Source: Rhodococcus sp. HM1 (GTDB lineage Bacteria; Actinomycetota; Actinomycetes; Mycobacteriales; Mycobacteriaceae). Taken from it: a DNA stretch of 40,988 bases. The position numbers and the translations under genes are program-made. The notes below the pieces were generated by a model that saw only the letters and a list, made by a program, of their open reading frames with translations, made no database searches and was not told the origin of the DNA. Where the stretch lies: positions 1-40,988 of the forward strand of contig NZ_JALPTB010000058.1 of assembly GCF_023218075.1 (NCBI RefSeq). The letters run 5' to 3'. How positions within the stretch are numbered: position 1 is the stretch's first letter; every line of letters begins with the position of its first letter. Of the stretch, positions 8,221 through 19,212 are shown piece after piece.

Positions 8221-9861
8221 ATGCCCACTGTCACCACGTCGACCATCGCAGCCGACGAACTGCACGATCTCTTGTCGAGCCGCGACGAATACGCGCTTCT
8301 CGACGTCCGTGAGGCCCGGGTCACGGCCGAGGAGGGCTCGATCCTGCTCGGTGTTGCGGTCCCGCTGAGCCGTCTCGAACTGCGCGTCGACGCACTCGTT
8401 CCGCGACGTTCCACGCCGGTGATCGTCTACGACGGCGGCAAGGACGACCTCGCGCAGCGGGCGGCGTCCCGGCTCGCCGAGCTCGGCTACGCGGATGTAC
8501 GCGTGCTCGACGGCGGGATCGCCGCCTGGGCGAATGCCGGCTACACGGTCCAGTTCGGTGGCGACAACGTCGTCGGCCAGGCGTTCGGCGAATGGATCGA
8601 GGAGGTCTACGGCACCCCTCACATCAGCGTTCCGGAGTTCCGCGCCAAGGTCGCCGCCGGCGAGGACATCGTGGTGCTCGACAGCCGCCCGATCGGCGAG
8701 TTCGAAAACCACAGCCTGCCGGGCGGCACCTCCATTCCGGGCGCGGAACTGGTCTATCGAGCCGCCGAAGTGGTGAAGTCGCCCGAGACGCTCGTCGTCG
8801 TCAACTGCGCCGGGCGGACCCGCAGCATCCTCGGAGCGCAGGTCCTGATCAACGCGGGACTGCCCAACTCGGTCGTCGCGCTGGAGGGTGGCACGCAGTC
8901 GTGGGTTCTGGAGGGGCTGGAACTCGACCACGGCAAGCATTCGGCCGCGCCGCTTCCCACCGGTTCTTCCCTCGACCAGGCGCACGCTGCCGCAGAGCGC
9001 TTCCGCGATCGCTTCGGAATCCGGTCGATCGACAAGGCGACCCTCGCGCAGTTCCGCACCGAAACCGACGAGCGCACCCTCTACGTCTTCGATGTCCGCA
9101 CTCCCGACGAGTACGCCGCCGGCCATCTGCCCGGCACCGTCTCGGCGCCGAGTTGGGACGTCGCCCCGTGGGTGTTCCGCTACATCGCGACCCACAACGC
9201 CCGCATCGTGCTGGTCGACAACGACTCCGTGCGCGCAACCGTCGCGGCGTCGTGGATCGTGCAGGTCGGCTGGGGCGAGGTGTACGTACTGGAGAACGCG
9301 TTCGACGGTGAGGAACTCGAGACCGGCACCGGCCCGGCAGCACAACTGCTCGGGTTGCCCGGCGACGTCACGACCGTCGATGCCGCGACGCTGAAGGACA
9401 ACATTGCCGCCGGATCCGAGCAGGTCGTCGACCTGCAGCCGAGCCTCGATTACCGCGACGGCCACATTCCCGGTGCTGTGCATGCACTTCGGTCCCGGCT
9501 GGTGAACTCCGTCGCCGACATCCCCGGCGACGGCACGATCGTGTTGACCTCGCCCGACGGTGTCCTTGCGACCTATGCGGCCGCGGATCTGGCCGGTGCG
9601 ACGCAGCGACCCGTCGAGGTCCTCGAGGGCGGTACCGCCGCCTGGGTCGCGGCCGGTGAACAGCTCGAGTCGGGTGACGAGAACCTGTTGCACGGACGCG
9701 ACGATGTGGTCTTCACCCATTGGCGCGAGAGCGACCCCGAGGTTCAGAAGGCCGGGTTCCGCAAGTACCTGTCCTGGGAACTCGGCCTGGTCGCCCAGTT
9801 GCAAGCCGACGACACCGTCCCGTTCAACGCGTTCACCCAGCCGCAGGACAGCTTGTCGTGA
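8221..9861 (+). CDS. Four-domain rhodanese-like sulfurtransferase
   Basis: 546 aa with four consecutive rhodanese folds at about 8-112, 132-238, 265-365 and 383-485. Each shows an LDVR/LDSR/FDVR/VDLQ strand and an EGG-x-x-W-type motif or remnant. Only domain 2 has the persulfide-carrying cysteine, in NCAGRTRS (C196). Equivalent loops in domains 1, 3 and 4 carry Asp or Ser-Pro-Asp. It probably transfers sulfane sulfur to or from a small thiol acceptor in the cytoplasm. ATG with GGAGGA upstream; its stop overlaps the permease GTG. Its place in a sulfonate-type ABC operon supports a sulfur-assimilation role. Confidence 0.88.
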   Translation: MPTVTTSTIAADELHDLLSSRDEYALLDVREARVTAEEGSILLGVAVPLSRLELRVDALVPRRSTPVIVYDGGKDDLAQRAASRLAELGYADVRVLDGGIAAWANAGYTVQFGGDNVVGQAFGEWIEEVYGTPHISVPEFRAKVAAGEDIVVLDSRPIGEFENHSLPGGTSIPGAELVYRAAEVVKSPETLVVVNCAGRTRSILGAQVLINAGLPNSVVALEGGTQSWVLEGLELDHGKHSAAPLPTGSSLDQAHAAAERFRDRFGIRSIDKATLAQFRTETDERTLYVFDVRTPDEYAAGHLPGTVSAPSWDVAPWVFRYIATHNARIVLVDNDSVRATVAASWIVQVGWGEVYVLENAFDGEELETGTGPAAQLLGLPGDVTTVDAATLKDNIAAGSEQVVDLQPSLDYRDGHIPGAVHALRSRLVNSVADIPGDGTIVLTSPDGVLATYAAADLAGATQRPVEVLEGGTAAWVAAGEQLESGDENLLHGRDDVVFTHWRESDPEVQKAGFRKYLSWELGLVAQLQADDTVPFNAFTQPQDSLS

Positions 9862-10748
9862 CCGCCGTCGACGTCTCGCGCGAATCCGCGTCGACGGAAG
9901 ACGACACCGCCGGCGGCCCGGCGGCCCGGCCGGAAGTCGAGAACCTCAGCCCGAACACCGGGACCGGCAGGATCGGAGCGGCCGCCCGGGTGTGGCGCGG
10001 GCGGGTGCTGCGGTTCCTCGTCCCCGTCGCGCTCATCGTGCTGTGGCAGCTGTCCTCGGTTCTGGGCTGGGCGGACGAGTTCACCCTGCCGCCGCCCAGC
10101 AAGATCCTCGCCGCGTACGGCGAACTGTGGTCGAACAACGACCTGCAGGAAGCGCTGCCGGTCTCGATCCGGCGGGCCGGGATCGGCCTCTTCTTCGGCG
10201 TCACGTTCGGTCTGGTCCTCGGCCTGTTCGCGGGTCTGTGGAAGATCGGCGAGGAGATCTTCGACGCTCCGCTGCAGATGCTCCGCACCATCCCGTTCAT
10301 CGCGGTGGTGCCGCTGTTCATCACCTGGTTCGGTATAGACGAGAAGCCCAAGCTGATCCTCATCGCGGCGGCGACCGTGTTCCCGGTGTACCTGAACACA
10401 TACCACGGGGTGCGCGGCGTCGACAAGAAACTCATCGAAGCCGGACAGACTTTCGGTCTGCAGAACTGGCGGCTGGCCGCGCGCGTGATCCTGCCGACCG
10501 CGCTTCCGTCCGCGTTGACCGGCATCCGATATGCCTCCGGCGTATCGCTTCTCGCCCTGGTGCTCGCCGAGCAGATCAACGCGCGGGAGGGCATCGGCTA
10601 TCTGCTCAACAACGCGAACCAGAACCAGCGGCAGGACATCGTCATCGCCGGGATTCTCATCTACGCCGCGCTCGGCATCGTCGTCGACGTGGTGATGCGG
10701 ATCATCGAACGTTTCGCGCTCCCCTGGAGGCCCCGTGTCACCATCTGA
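9858..10748 (+). CDS. ABC importer permease, nitrate/sulfonate/taurine type (SsuC-like)
   Basis: 296 aa from the GTG overlapping the rhodanese stop. A long polar N-terminal stretch (about 50 residues) precedes about six membrane segments. The cytoplasmic EAA loop is clear (EAGQTFGLQNW ... LPSALTGIR), which docks on the ATPase. It belongs to the BPD_transp_1 fold of SsuC/TauC. It forms a complex with the next two genes to import an oxyanion- or sulfonate-like solute. The ATPase start lies inside its 3' end, so translation is coupled. Confidence 0.9.
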   Translation: MTAVDVSRESASTEDDTAGGPAARPEVENLSPNTGTGRIGAAARVWRGRVLRFLVPVALIVLWQLSSVLGWADEFTLPPPSKILAAYGELWSNNDLQEALPVSIRRAGIGLFFGVTFGLVLGLFAGLWKIGEEIFDAPLQMLRTIPFIAVVPLFITWFGIDEKPKLILIAAATVFPVYLNTYHGVRGVDKKLIEAGQTFGLQNWRLAARVILPTALPSALTGIRYASGVSLLALVLAEQINAREGIGYLLNNANQNQRQDIVIAGILIYAALGIVVDVVMRIIERFALPWRPRVTI

Positions 10749-11517
10749 AAACTCTCTGCCGAGCGAATCCGGCAGCGAGACAGGTCCGTTCGCGGTCGAC
10801 GCCCGGGGTGTCCGGCGGGTGTTCGGCGACCGGGCCGTGCTCGACGGCGTCGATCTGCAACTGCGGCAAGGCGATTTCGTCGCCCTGCTCGGACCGTCCG
10901 GAACCGGCAAGACGACGCTGCTCCGCATCCTGGCCGGTCTCGATGCCGCCGACGGCGGGACGGTGGTGGTCCCGAGGTCCCGGTCCGTCGTATTCCAGGA
11001 ACCCCGGCTCGTGCCCGCCCGGCGGGTGTGGCGCAATGTCGTGCTCGGCAGCCGCCACGTCCGCCGCGATCGCGACCGTGCCGTCGCAGCGCTCGACGAG
11101 GTCGGACTGGCCGGACACGCGGACGCCTGGCCGGTCACGCTCTCCGGTGGTGAGGCACAGCGTGTCGCGCTGGCGCGTGCGCTCGCCACCGAGCCGGGGC
11201 TGCTTCTGCTCGACGAGCCGTTCGCGGCGTTGGACGCGCTGACCCGCATCCGCATGCACGACCTGGTGGGGGCACTCATTCGCCGACACAACCCGGCGGT
11301 GCTGCTCGTCACCCACGATGTCGACGAAGCCATCCTGCTCGCCGACCGAATTCTCATCCTCTCCGACGGCAACATCGACGTGGACATCACCGTCGACATC
11401 GACGAACCGCGGCGACGCAGCGACGCCCGCTTCCAGGATCTGCGTCAGGCACTGCTCGACAAACTCGGCGTCGGGCGCGCCGCGCGCGCCGCGGCGCTGG
11501 CCGCGATCGGAAACTGA
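10735..11517 (+). CDS. ABC importer ATPase, nitrate/sulfonate/taurine type (SsuB-like)
   Basis: 260 aa, GTG start inside the permease gene. Walker A GPSGTGKT (53-60), Q-loop FQEP (Q88), signature LSGGE (136-140), Walker B LLLLDEP (D160-E161), D-loop and switch H194 are all intact, so it should be an active ATPase powering the adjacent permease. SsuB/TauB-like length. About 20 extra residues precede the nucleotide-binding domain. Specificity is set by the binding protein rather than by this subunit. Confidence 0.93.
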   Translation: MSPSENSLPSESGSETGPFAVDARGVRRVFGDRAVLDGVDLQLRQGDFVALLGPSGTGKTTLLRILAGLDAADGGTVVVPRSRSVVFQEPRLVPARRVWRNVVLGSRHVRRDRDRAVAALDEVGLAGHADAWPVTLSGGEAQRVALARALATEPGLLLLDEPFAALDALTRIRMHDLVGALIRRHNPAVLLVTHDVDEAILLADRILILSDGNIDVDITVDIDEPRRRSDARFQDLRQALLDKLGVGRAARAAALAAIGN

Positions 11518-11564
11518 CCCGACCCGCCCGGCGCTCGACCATCACCTACAAGGAGTTACCCCTC

Positions 11565-12623
11565 GTGTCCGTCCCTGCCCGTTTCGCCGCCCGCGCCGGC
11601 CGCCGGCTCGCCGCCCTGACCGCCGTACTCGCGCTGGGAGCCGGTCTGTCCGCGTGCAGCAGCGCCGACAGCGCGAACAACGACGACCCCCGGAACGTGA
11701 CCCTGACGTTCGGCTTCCAGACCGCCGACTATCCGGCGTTGCTCGAGGCATCCGGGCTGTTCGAGGACCTGCCCTACACCCTCGAAACCCCGGTCATCGC
11801 CGGCCCGGCCGCTCAGATCTCGGCCCTGTATTCGAAGGCGACCGACTTCGGTCTGGTCGGCGAGAACACCGCCGCCTTCGAAGCCGCCAACGCCGAAAAC
11901 GACCTCGGCAACGCCGATCCGAAGATCTACACGATCGCCGGTCTCGCCTACGAGGGCACGCCCTATCCGGCCCCGGCGCTCTTCGTGAAGAAGTCCGCCG
12001 GGATCTCGAAGATCGAAGAGCTGAGGGGACATACGGTCGCCTACAACTTCGGCGGCAACATCTACGCCGGATACGTCAAGATCCTCGCCGATGCCGGGCT
12101 GACGGTGGACGATATCGAACCGGTTCAGCTGCCGGACAACCAGGCCGCCGCCGCGGCGTTCGCCGCCGGGCAGGTCGATGCGGTCGTCACCAGCTACTCC
12201 CACGTCGCCAAGGCCATCGAGTCCGGTGACGCGGTGCAGCTGACGACCAACGAGGAATTCGGCGTCAAGGGCGGCGCCGGGTTCATCACCCGGCCGGACG
12301 TGCTGGCGGACGCGGGCAAACTCGCCGCGGCCGAGGACTTCTTCGCCCGGTTCAGCAAGCTGTGGAGCGAGTGGTACCCGGCGCACGAGGCCGAGGTGAC
12401 GGGCATCCTGCAGGACGTCCTCAAGCAGGCCCCGGACATCGCGAAGATCAATTTCGAGAACGGCAAGCACGGCAGGCTCTACCGCGTCGGCGATCCGGAG
12501 TTCATCGCCTCGCAGCAGAACATCGTGAAGGCGGCGTACGCGGCCGGCGGTGTCAAACACGACTACGACATCGCCAAGGTCTTCAATCCCGTGTTCGACC
12601 ACATCACGGTTTCCGACCAGTGA
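11565..12623 (+). CDS. ABC substrate-binding lipoprotein, SsuA/TauA/NMT1-like
   Basis: 352 aa, GTG start at 11565 with AAGGAG nine bases upstream. The signal peptide ends in the lipobox LSAC, so the mature protein is lipid-anchored outside the membrane. The fold is of the periplasmic-binding type II family (LTFGFQTADYPALLEASGLFED ... QVDAVVTSYSHV). It captures the ligand for the preceding permease and ATPase. Family members bind sulfonates, taurine, nitrate, thiamine precursors or aromatic sulfonates. The rhodanese and flavin monooxygenase neighbours favour an organosulfur ligand, by inference. Confidence 0.88.
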   Translation: MSVPARFAARAGRRLAALTAVLALGAGLSACSSADSANNDDPRNVTLTFGFQTADYPALLEASGLFEDLPYTLETPVIAGPAAQISALYSKATDFGLVGENTAAFEAANAENDLGNADPKIYTIAGLAYEGTPYPAPALFVKKSAGISKIEELRGHTVAYNFGGNIYAGYVKILADAGLTVDDIEPVQLPDNQAAAAAFAAGQVDAVVTSYSHVAKAIESGDAVQLTTNEEFGVKGGAGFITRPDVLADAGKLAAAEDFFARFSKLWSEWYPAHEAEVTGILQDVLKQAPDIAKINFENGKHGRLYRVGDPEFIASQQNIVKAAYAAGGVKHDYDIAKVFNPVFDHITVSDQ

Positions 12624-12666
12624 CAGCATCGCTCCCGCACCATCTTTCGAGGACGCCGAGAATCAC

Positions 12667-14025
12667 ATGACCAGAACCCGTCAGCTGCACCTGAACACGA
12701 ACGCGCTCAACGCCGGCAAACATCCGGCCGCGTGGCGGATCCAGGACGACCCGCTGGGTATCGTCCACATCGAGTACTACCGCAACATCGCGCGCATCGC
12801 CGAGCGCGGGACCTTCGATGCCCTGTTCCTCGCCGACGGCCCGGCCCTCCCCGGTACCGTCGCCGAGCAGACGTGGAACTCGCTCGAACCCTCGGTGCTG
12901 CTCGCTGCGATCGGTTCCGCGGTCGAGCACATCGGCCTGATCGGGACCATCTCGACGACGTTCAACGACCCGTACAACATCGCGCGGCGCTGGTCGACCC
13001 TCGACCACGTCACGCACGGCCGCGCGGCCCTCAATTTCGTCACCACCCAGAATCCCGAAGCGGCAGCCAATTTCGGGCTCACCTCGCTCCCCGACCGTGA
13101 GGAACGGTACGCCCGGGCCGAGGAATTCGTCGAGGTCCTGGTCAAGCTGTGGGACAGCTGGGAGGACGGCGCTCTCGTCGCCGACCGGTCCACCGGGCAG
13201 TACGCCGACGTCGACCGCATTCATGCGATCGACCATGAGGGACAACGCTTCTCCGTGAGCGGCCCACTCAACGTCCCCCGCACACCGCAGGGACGTCCGG
13301 TGATCGTGCAGGCGGGAGACGGCGGCACCCACATCGCCGCCAAGTACGCCGACGCCGTGTTCAGCGCGCAGACCGTGTTCGAGGAATCCCAGAAGTTCTA
13401 CCGCGACCTCAAGGCACAGGCACAACGGCACGGTCGCCGTCCGGATCAGATCCTGCTGCTTCCCGGCCTGTTCCCGATCGTCGGGAGCACCGAGAAGGAA
13501 GCGCTCGAACGCAAGGCGCTGCTCGACTCGTTCCTGGACCCCGACGAACAGAAGGCCGAACTCGCCACGAAGCTCGGGCTCGAACCCGACGACCTCGAAC
13601 TCGACAAGCCGCTCCCCTATCACCTGCTCGACACCGAACGGTTCGGTGCGTCGGCCGGCTTCTACAAGTCCACCCTCGCGCTCGCCCGCAAGGAGAACCT
13701 CACGGTGCGTGGCATCCTGGCGCGCAACCCGGGTGCGCACCGGCAGATCGTGGGCACGCCCGAACAGATCGCCGACGACATCGAGAAGTGGTTCCTCGGC
13801 GAGGCGGCCGACGGATTCAACCTCAACGCCGACTCGTTCCCGACCGGGCTCGAGCCGTTCGTCGACCACGTGGTGCCGATCCTGCGCAAGCGCGGCATCT
13901 TCCGCCACGAGTACACCGGCACCACGCTGCGCGACCACCTCGGCCTGGACCGGCCGGAGAACCGCTACGTCGGCGAAACCGGCTGGCAGAACCACTCCGC
14001 GAGCAGCCGATACGTCGGCATCTAG
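12667..14025 (+). CDS. LLM flavin-dependent monooxygenase, NtaA/SnaA/DszA family
   Basis: 452 aa from ATG 12667, 43 bases after the binding-protein gene. The N terminus (LHLNTNALNAGKHPAAWR) and the barrel motif GRAALNFVTTQNPEAAANFG are characteristic of the family that uses FMNH2 and O2 (nitrilotriacetate, dibenzothiophene sulfone and sulfonate oxygenases). The C terminus has the usual LEPFVDHVVPILRKRGIFR helix. It needs a separate flavin reductase, two of which are encoded at 16772-17769. In context it may cleave a C-S bond of the imported compound. Leu replaces the common Trp in the GWN motif. The true substrate is unknown. Confidence 0.9.
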   Translation: MTRTRQLHLNTNALNAGKHPAAWRIQDDPLGIVHIEYYRNIARIAERGTFDALFLADGPALPGTVAEQTWNSLEPSVLLAAIGSAVEHIGLIGTISTTFNDPYNIARRWSTLDHVTHGRAALNFVTTQNPEAAANFGLTSLPDREERYARAEEFVEVLVKLWDSWEDGALVADRSTGQYADVDRIHAIDHEGQRFSVSGPLNVPRTPQGRPVIVQAGDGGTHIAAKYADAVFSAQTVFEESQKFYRDLKAQAQRHGRRPDQILLLPGLFPIVGSTEKEALERKALLDSFLDPDEQKAELATKLGLEPDDLELDKPLPYHLLDTERFGASAGFYKSTLALARKENLTVRGILARNPGAHRQIVGTPEQIADDIEKWFLGEAADGFNLNADSFPTGLEPFVDHVVPILRKRGIFRHEYTGTTLRDHLGLDRPENRYVGETGWQNHSASSRYVGI

Positions 14026-14053
14026 CCCACCACCCAGAGAAAGCGAACGACCA

Positions 14054-15085
14054 GTGACAACCATCCCCACGCGCCGACTCGGCAGCGACGGACTGTCCGT
14101 ATCGGCCCTCGGACTCGGCTTCATGAGCTTCACCACCTCGGCCGACGCCGACGAGCAGGCGCTGTCCACCGCGCTGGTGGACGAGGCGATCGACCTCGGC
14201 ATCAACTTCTTCGACACCGCCGACGTGTACGGACCGGAATACAGCGAGATCCTGCTCGGGCGTGCCATCGCGGGCCGCCGCGACGACCTGATCATCGCGA
14301 CGAAGTTCGGGAACGCACTCGACCGCGACACCAACCCCGACCACCGCTCCGTCGACGGCCGCCCCGAGTACGTCCGGACCGCCGTCGAGGCGTCGCTGCG
14401 CCGACTCGGCATCGACCACATCGACCTCTACTACCAGCACCGCGTCGACCCCGAGGTGCCGATCGAGGAGACCGTCGGAGCACTCGCGGAACTCGTCGAG
14501 GCCGGAAAGATCCGCTACATCGGCCTTTCCGAGGCCGGCCCCGGCACCATCCGCCGCGCACACGCCATCCACCCGGTCACCGCGATCCAGAACGAATGGT
14601 CGCTGTTCAGCCGGCAGATCGAGGACACCACGGCCGACGTCGTCCGCGAACTCGGTATCGGCATCGTCACGTATTCACCGCTCGGACGCGGATGGCTCAC
14701 CGGCCGCCTGCAGCAGCCCGCCGACGTCACCGGCCGCCGCGCGCGACATCCGCGCTTCGCGCAGGACGTGTTCGAGACCAACCGCCGGTTGGCCGACGAG
14801 GTCGCCCGCATCGCGACCGAGATCGGCGCACAACCCGGCCAGGTCGCACTCGCGTGGGTGCTGTCCCGTGGTGAGGACGTCGTCCCGATCCCGGGAACCC
14901 GGCACAAGGAATACCTGCGGGAGAACGTCGGCGCCCTCGACGTGACCATCGACCCCGAGCACGCTGAGCGGCTCGAACAGATCGCCGCGCAGGTCGCCGG
15001 CGAGCGGGCACTCCGCCCCGAGCACCTCGGAACCGAGGCGCCGGTTCTCGACGCCGCGTCCGTCGGAGAGGGCGTTTCGCAATAG
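14054..15085 (+). CDS. Aldo/keto reductase
   Basis: 343 aa from a GTG at 14054, 28 bases after the monooxygenase stop, with GAGAAAG upstream. A TIM-barrel AKR with the pattern GINFFDTADVYG (catalytic Asp and Tyr), ATKFG (Lys) and YYQHRVD (His). The NADPH-binding region is near VVPIPGTRHKEYLREN. It resembles the AKR subgroup with the LGTQGLxVSALGLG start. It likely reduces an aldehyde or ketone released by the preceding monooxygenase. Last gene of the + strand operon; only 14 bases separate it from the convergent VOC gene. Confidence 0.9.
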   Translation: MTTIPTRRLGSDGLSVSALGLGFMSFTTSADADEQALSTALVDEAIDLGINFFDTADVYGPEYSEILLGRAIAGRRDDLIIATKFGNALDRDTNPDHRSVDGRPEYVRTAVEASLRRLGIDHIDLYYQHRVDPEVPIEETVGALAELVEAGKIRYIGLSEAGPGTIRRAHAIHPVTAIQNEWSLFSRQIEDTTADVVRELGIGIVTYSPLGRGWLTGRLQQPADVTGRRARHPRFAQDVFETNRRLADEVARIATEIGAQPGQVALAWVLSRGEDVVPIPGTRHKEYLRENVGALDVTIDPEHAERLEQIAAQVAGERALRPEHLGTEAPVLDAASVGEGVSQ

Positions 15086-15099
15086 TCAGGTGCCGCTGG

Positions 15100-15465
15100 T
15101 CATCCGGCATCGTCCGAGTGACTGACGATGTTGACGACGGAACCGTCCGGCGCGCGCACGAAGAACCTGCGCACACCCCACGGTTCCGTCGTCAGCGGAT
15201 AGACGATGTCGAACCCCCGACGCTGCGCCTCCTCGTAGGCGGCTTCGACCTCATCGCCGACGTGGACGGACAGCACGGAATCGACCGGTGCGGTCGCGTC
15301 GCCGCTGACTAGCTGGACGACGGCCCGCCCGTCCGGAGTCTTGAACCGAGCCACCCACCCCAGATTCATCTCTTCGACGGAGAGCCCGAGATAGTCGGTG
15401 TAGAAACTCCGAGCCTCCTCGATGTCCGGGACGTTCAGATTCGCCGTGATGCCGGTGGGTCGCAT
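15100..15465 (-). CDS. VOC-superfamily (glyoxalase/dioxygenase-like) protein
   Basis: 121 aa using the ATG at 15465, which has AGGAG eight bases upstream; a GTG nine bases further out lacks a well-placed ribosome site. One VOC module with paired beta-alpha-beta-beta-beta units (ITANLNVPDIEEARSFYTDYLG ... SVLSVHVGDEVEAAYEEAQRRG ... RRFFVRAPDGSVVNIVSH). The last strand has Asn where the metal-ligand Glu is usual in glyoxalases, so metal catalysis is uncertain. Members include resistance proteins and ligand-binding subunits. It lies downstream of ribBA on the same strand, 89 bases away. Confidence 0.78.
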   Translation of the reverse strand: MRPTGITANLNVPDIEEARSFYTDYLGLSVEEMNLGWVARFKTPDGRAVVQLVSGDATAPVDSVLSVHVGDEVEAAYEEAQRRGFDIVYPLTTEPWGVRRFFVRAPDGSVVNIVSHSDDAG

Positions 15466-15554
15466 GCCGATCACTCCTGCCGAGTCGTCCTCATCACGCT
15501 CGATTCCACTACAGGCCGCGACCTCGCGCGGAGCTTTCGAACGGATACCGCCGT

Positions 15555-17769
<2,215 letters not shown>

Positions 17770-17817
17770 GTGGATCTCCTTTCGGGCGAGACGTTCCGCC
17801 CGTCACCGGGTATTCGA

Positions 17818-17835
17818 CCCGACGTGTGTGTCGGG
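17818..17835. promoter_or_regulatory. CCCGAC-N6-GTCGGG inverted repeat before the FMN reductase operon
   Basis: A perfect 6-bp inverted repeat around GTGTGT lies about 50-65 bases upstream of the FMN reductase ATG, in the 174-base gap after the LLM gene. It may be an operator or a leader hairpin. There is no T run to make it a good terminator. No FMN-riboswitch-like consensus was recognised in this gap. Confidence 0.3.
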
Positions 17836-17943
17836 AATGCGACCTGAATGTGGCGTACATATTGCGCCGATGCACTTCGCGTCCACACGTGGATTACCTG
17901 CGGAAACTGCGCGACGTCGGCTGATTGATACGGAAAAACGCCG

Positions 17944-19212
17944 CTACCGGCCGACGGACATCGACCGGTCCAGTCGCTCCCGGAACGTCCCATCCGCGTA
18001 CTCGCTGCGGGCGAGCCCACGACGCTGGAGCTCGGGGATCAGGCCGTCGAGCACCTCGTCGAGATAGCGCCGGGTGATGATCCCTCCCCCGCCGTGGAAG
18101 AGCAGGAAACCGTCGCCACCGACGACCTCCATCGCTTCCTCCATGCGGTCCGCGACCGTGGACGGCGAGCCGACCAGATCGAGCGAGGTCGACTCCCCCG
18201 TGCTGCCGAGAACCTTCCGGAGAGAGGACTCCCGCGTCAGTCGCTTCATCGTGTCGAGAATGCTCTGAGCCCCGTTGGTGGTCGCATCCTCCGGGATGGG
18301 TTCGTCGAGATCGTATGTGGAGAAATCGATCTCGGAGATGTTCGACAACTGGACGATCCGGCGCAGGAAGTTGTCCGACTCCGGAGAGTACATCCGGTCC
18401 CGCTTCGCAACCGCTTCCGCGTCGGTCTCCCCGAGGATCGGGGTGACCATGTACAGAACGCGGCATCGGTCCGGGTCACCGCCGCTGCGTTCGATCCGTT
18501 CCCGGATTCCGTCGCGGTATTTCTTCATTGCGTCGATACCCACCGGGACGGACACGATCAGGTCGGCCCACTCGGCAGCGAAATCCATGCCCGCCGGCGA
18601 CCCGCCCGCCTGGCACAGGACGGGACGTTCCTGCCTGCCCATGGGAGTGGCGGGTCCGCTCACCCGGTAGTACCGGCCGTCGAACTCGACTCCGCCGCTG
18701 CCGGACCACATCTCGGAGACCACGCGCAGATATTCGTCGGCGCGGAGGTAACGCTCGTCGTGCTCCCACAGTTTCTCGAGGCCGACGTTCTGGGCGGCGA
18801 GATCCTCGAAGGAGGTGACGATGTTCCAGCCGCACCGGCCGTCGGACAGTTCGTCGAGCGTCGCCTGCATCCGCGCCAGCCGATCCGGCGGGTAGAGACT
18901 CGTACTCATCGTGGTCACCACTCCGAGCCGGCTCGTCTCCTGGGAGATGGCCGCCGCCAACGGAAGCGGATCGTGCTTGGGTGCCTTCACGGTGGCCTTG
19001 AACTCGGCGACCATGTCGCCGCCGAAGTTCTCGGGCACCACACTCGAATCCTCGAGCATGATGAAGTCGATGCAGCTGCGTTCGAGCGCCTTCGCCATGT
19101 CGACGTAGAAGTTGCCATCTGTCCACGCCCGCGGATCGGGCCCCGCCCAGGGACGGTTCCAGCCGGTGGGCATGTAGTTGACGAACCATCCGAGCGTCAT
19201 CGGCTCACTCAT
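17944..19212 (-). CDS. LLM flavin-dependent oxidoreductase
   Basis: 422 aa, ATG with AGGAGG seven bases upstream. A bacterial-luciferase TIM barrel: TLGWFVNYMPTGWNRPW start, LERSCIDFIMLEDSS, GRCGWNIVTSFEDLAAQN, PVLCQAGGSPAGMDFAA and the C-terminal VGSPSTVADRMEE ... GGDGFLLF. It should use FMNH2 and O2 on an unknown small molecule. Its ATG overlaps the stop of the miniature LLM gene upstream (ATGA), implying equal expression and perhaps a shared complex. Closest in the window to the LLM proteins at 20914 and 28183. Last gene of the importer operon. Confidence 0.88.
   Translation of the reverse strand: MSEPMTLGWFVNYMPTGWNRPWAGPDPRAWTDGNFYVDMAKALERSCIDFIMLEDSSVVPENFGGDMVAEFKATVKAPKHDPLPLAAAISQETSRLGVVTTMSTSLYPPDRLARMQATLDELSDGRCGWNIVTSFEDLAAQNVGLEKLWEHDERYLRADEYLRVVSEMWSGSGGVEFDGRYYRVSGPATPMGRQERPVLCQAGGSPAGMDFAAEWADLIVSVPVGIDAMKKYRDGIRERIERSGGDPDRCRVLYMVTPILGETDAEAVAKRDRMYSPESDNFLRRIVQLSNISEIDFSTYDLDEPIPEDATTNGAQSILDTMKRLTRESSLRKVLGSTGESTSLDLVGSPSTVADRMEEAMEVVGGDGFLLFHGGGGIITRRYLDEVLDGLIPELQRRGLARSEYADGTFRERLDRSMSVGR

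Noticed and set aside
15086-15099. Shared terminator between the convergent AKR and VOC genes
   Set aside because: Only 14 bases separate the stops and no stem-loop is visible there.
17770-17943. FMN riboswitch upstream of the FMN reductase/ribBA operon
   Set aside because: No RFN-element consensus could be recognised in the 174 bases; only a short 6-bp inverted repeat is present.
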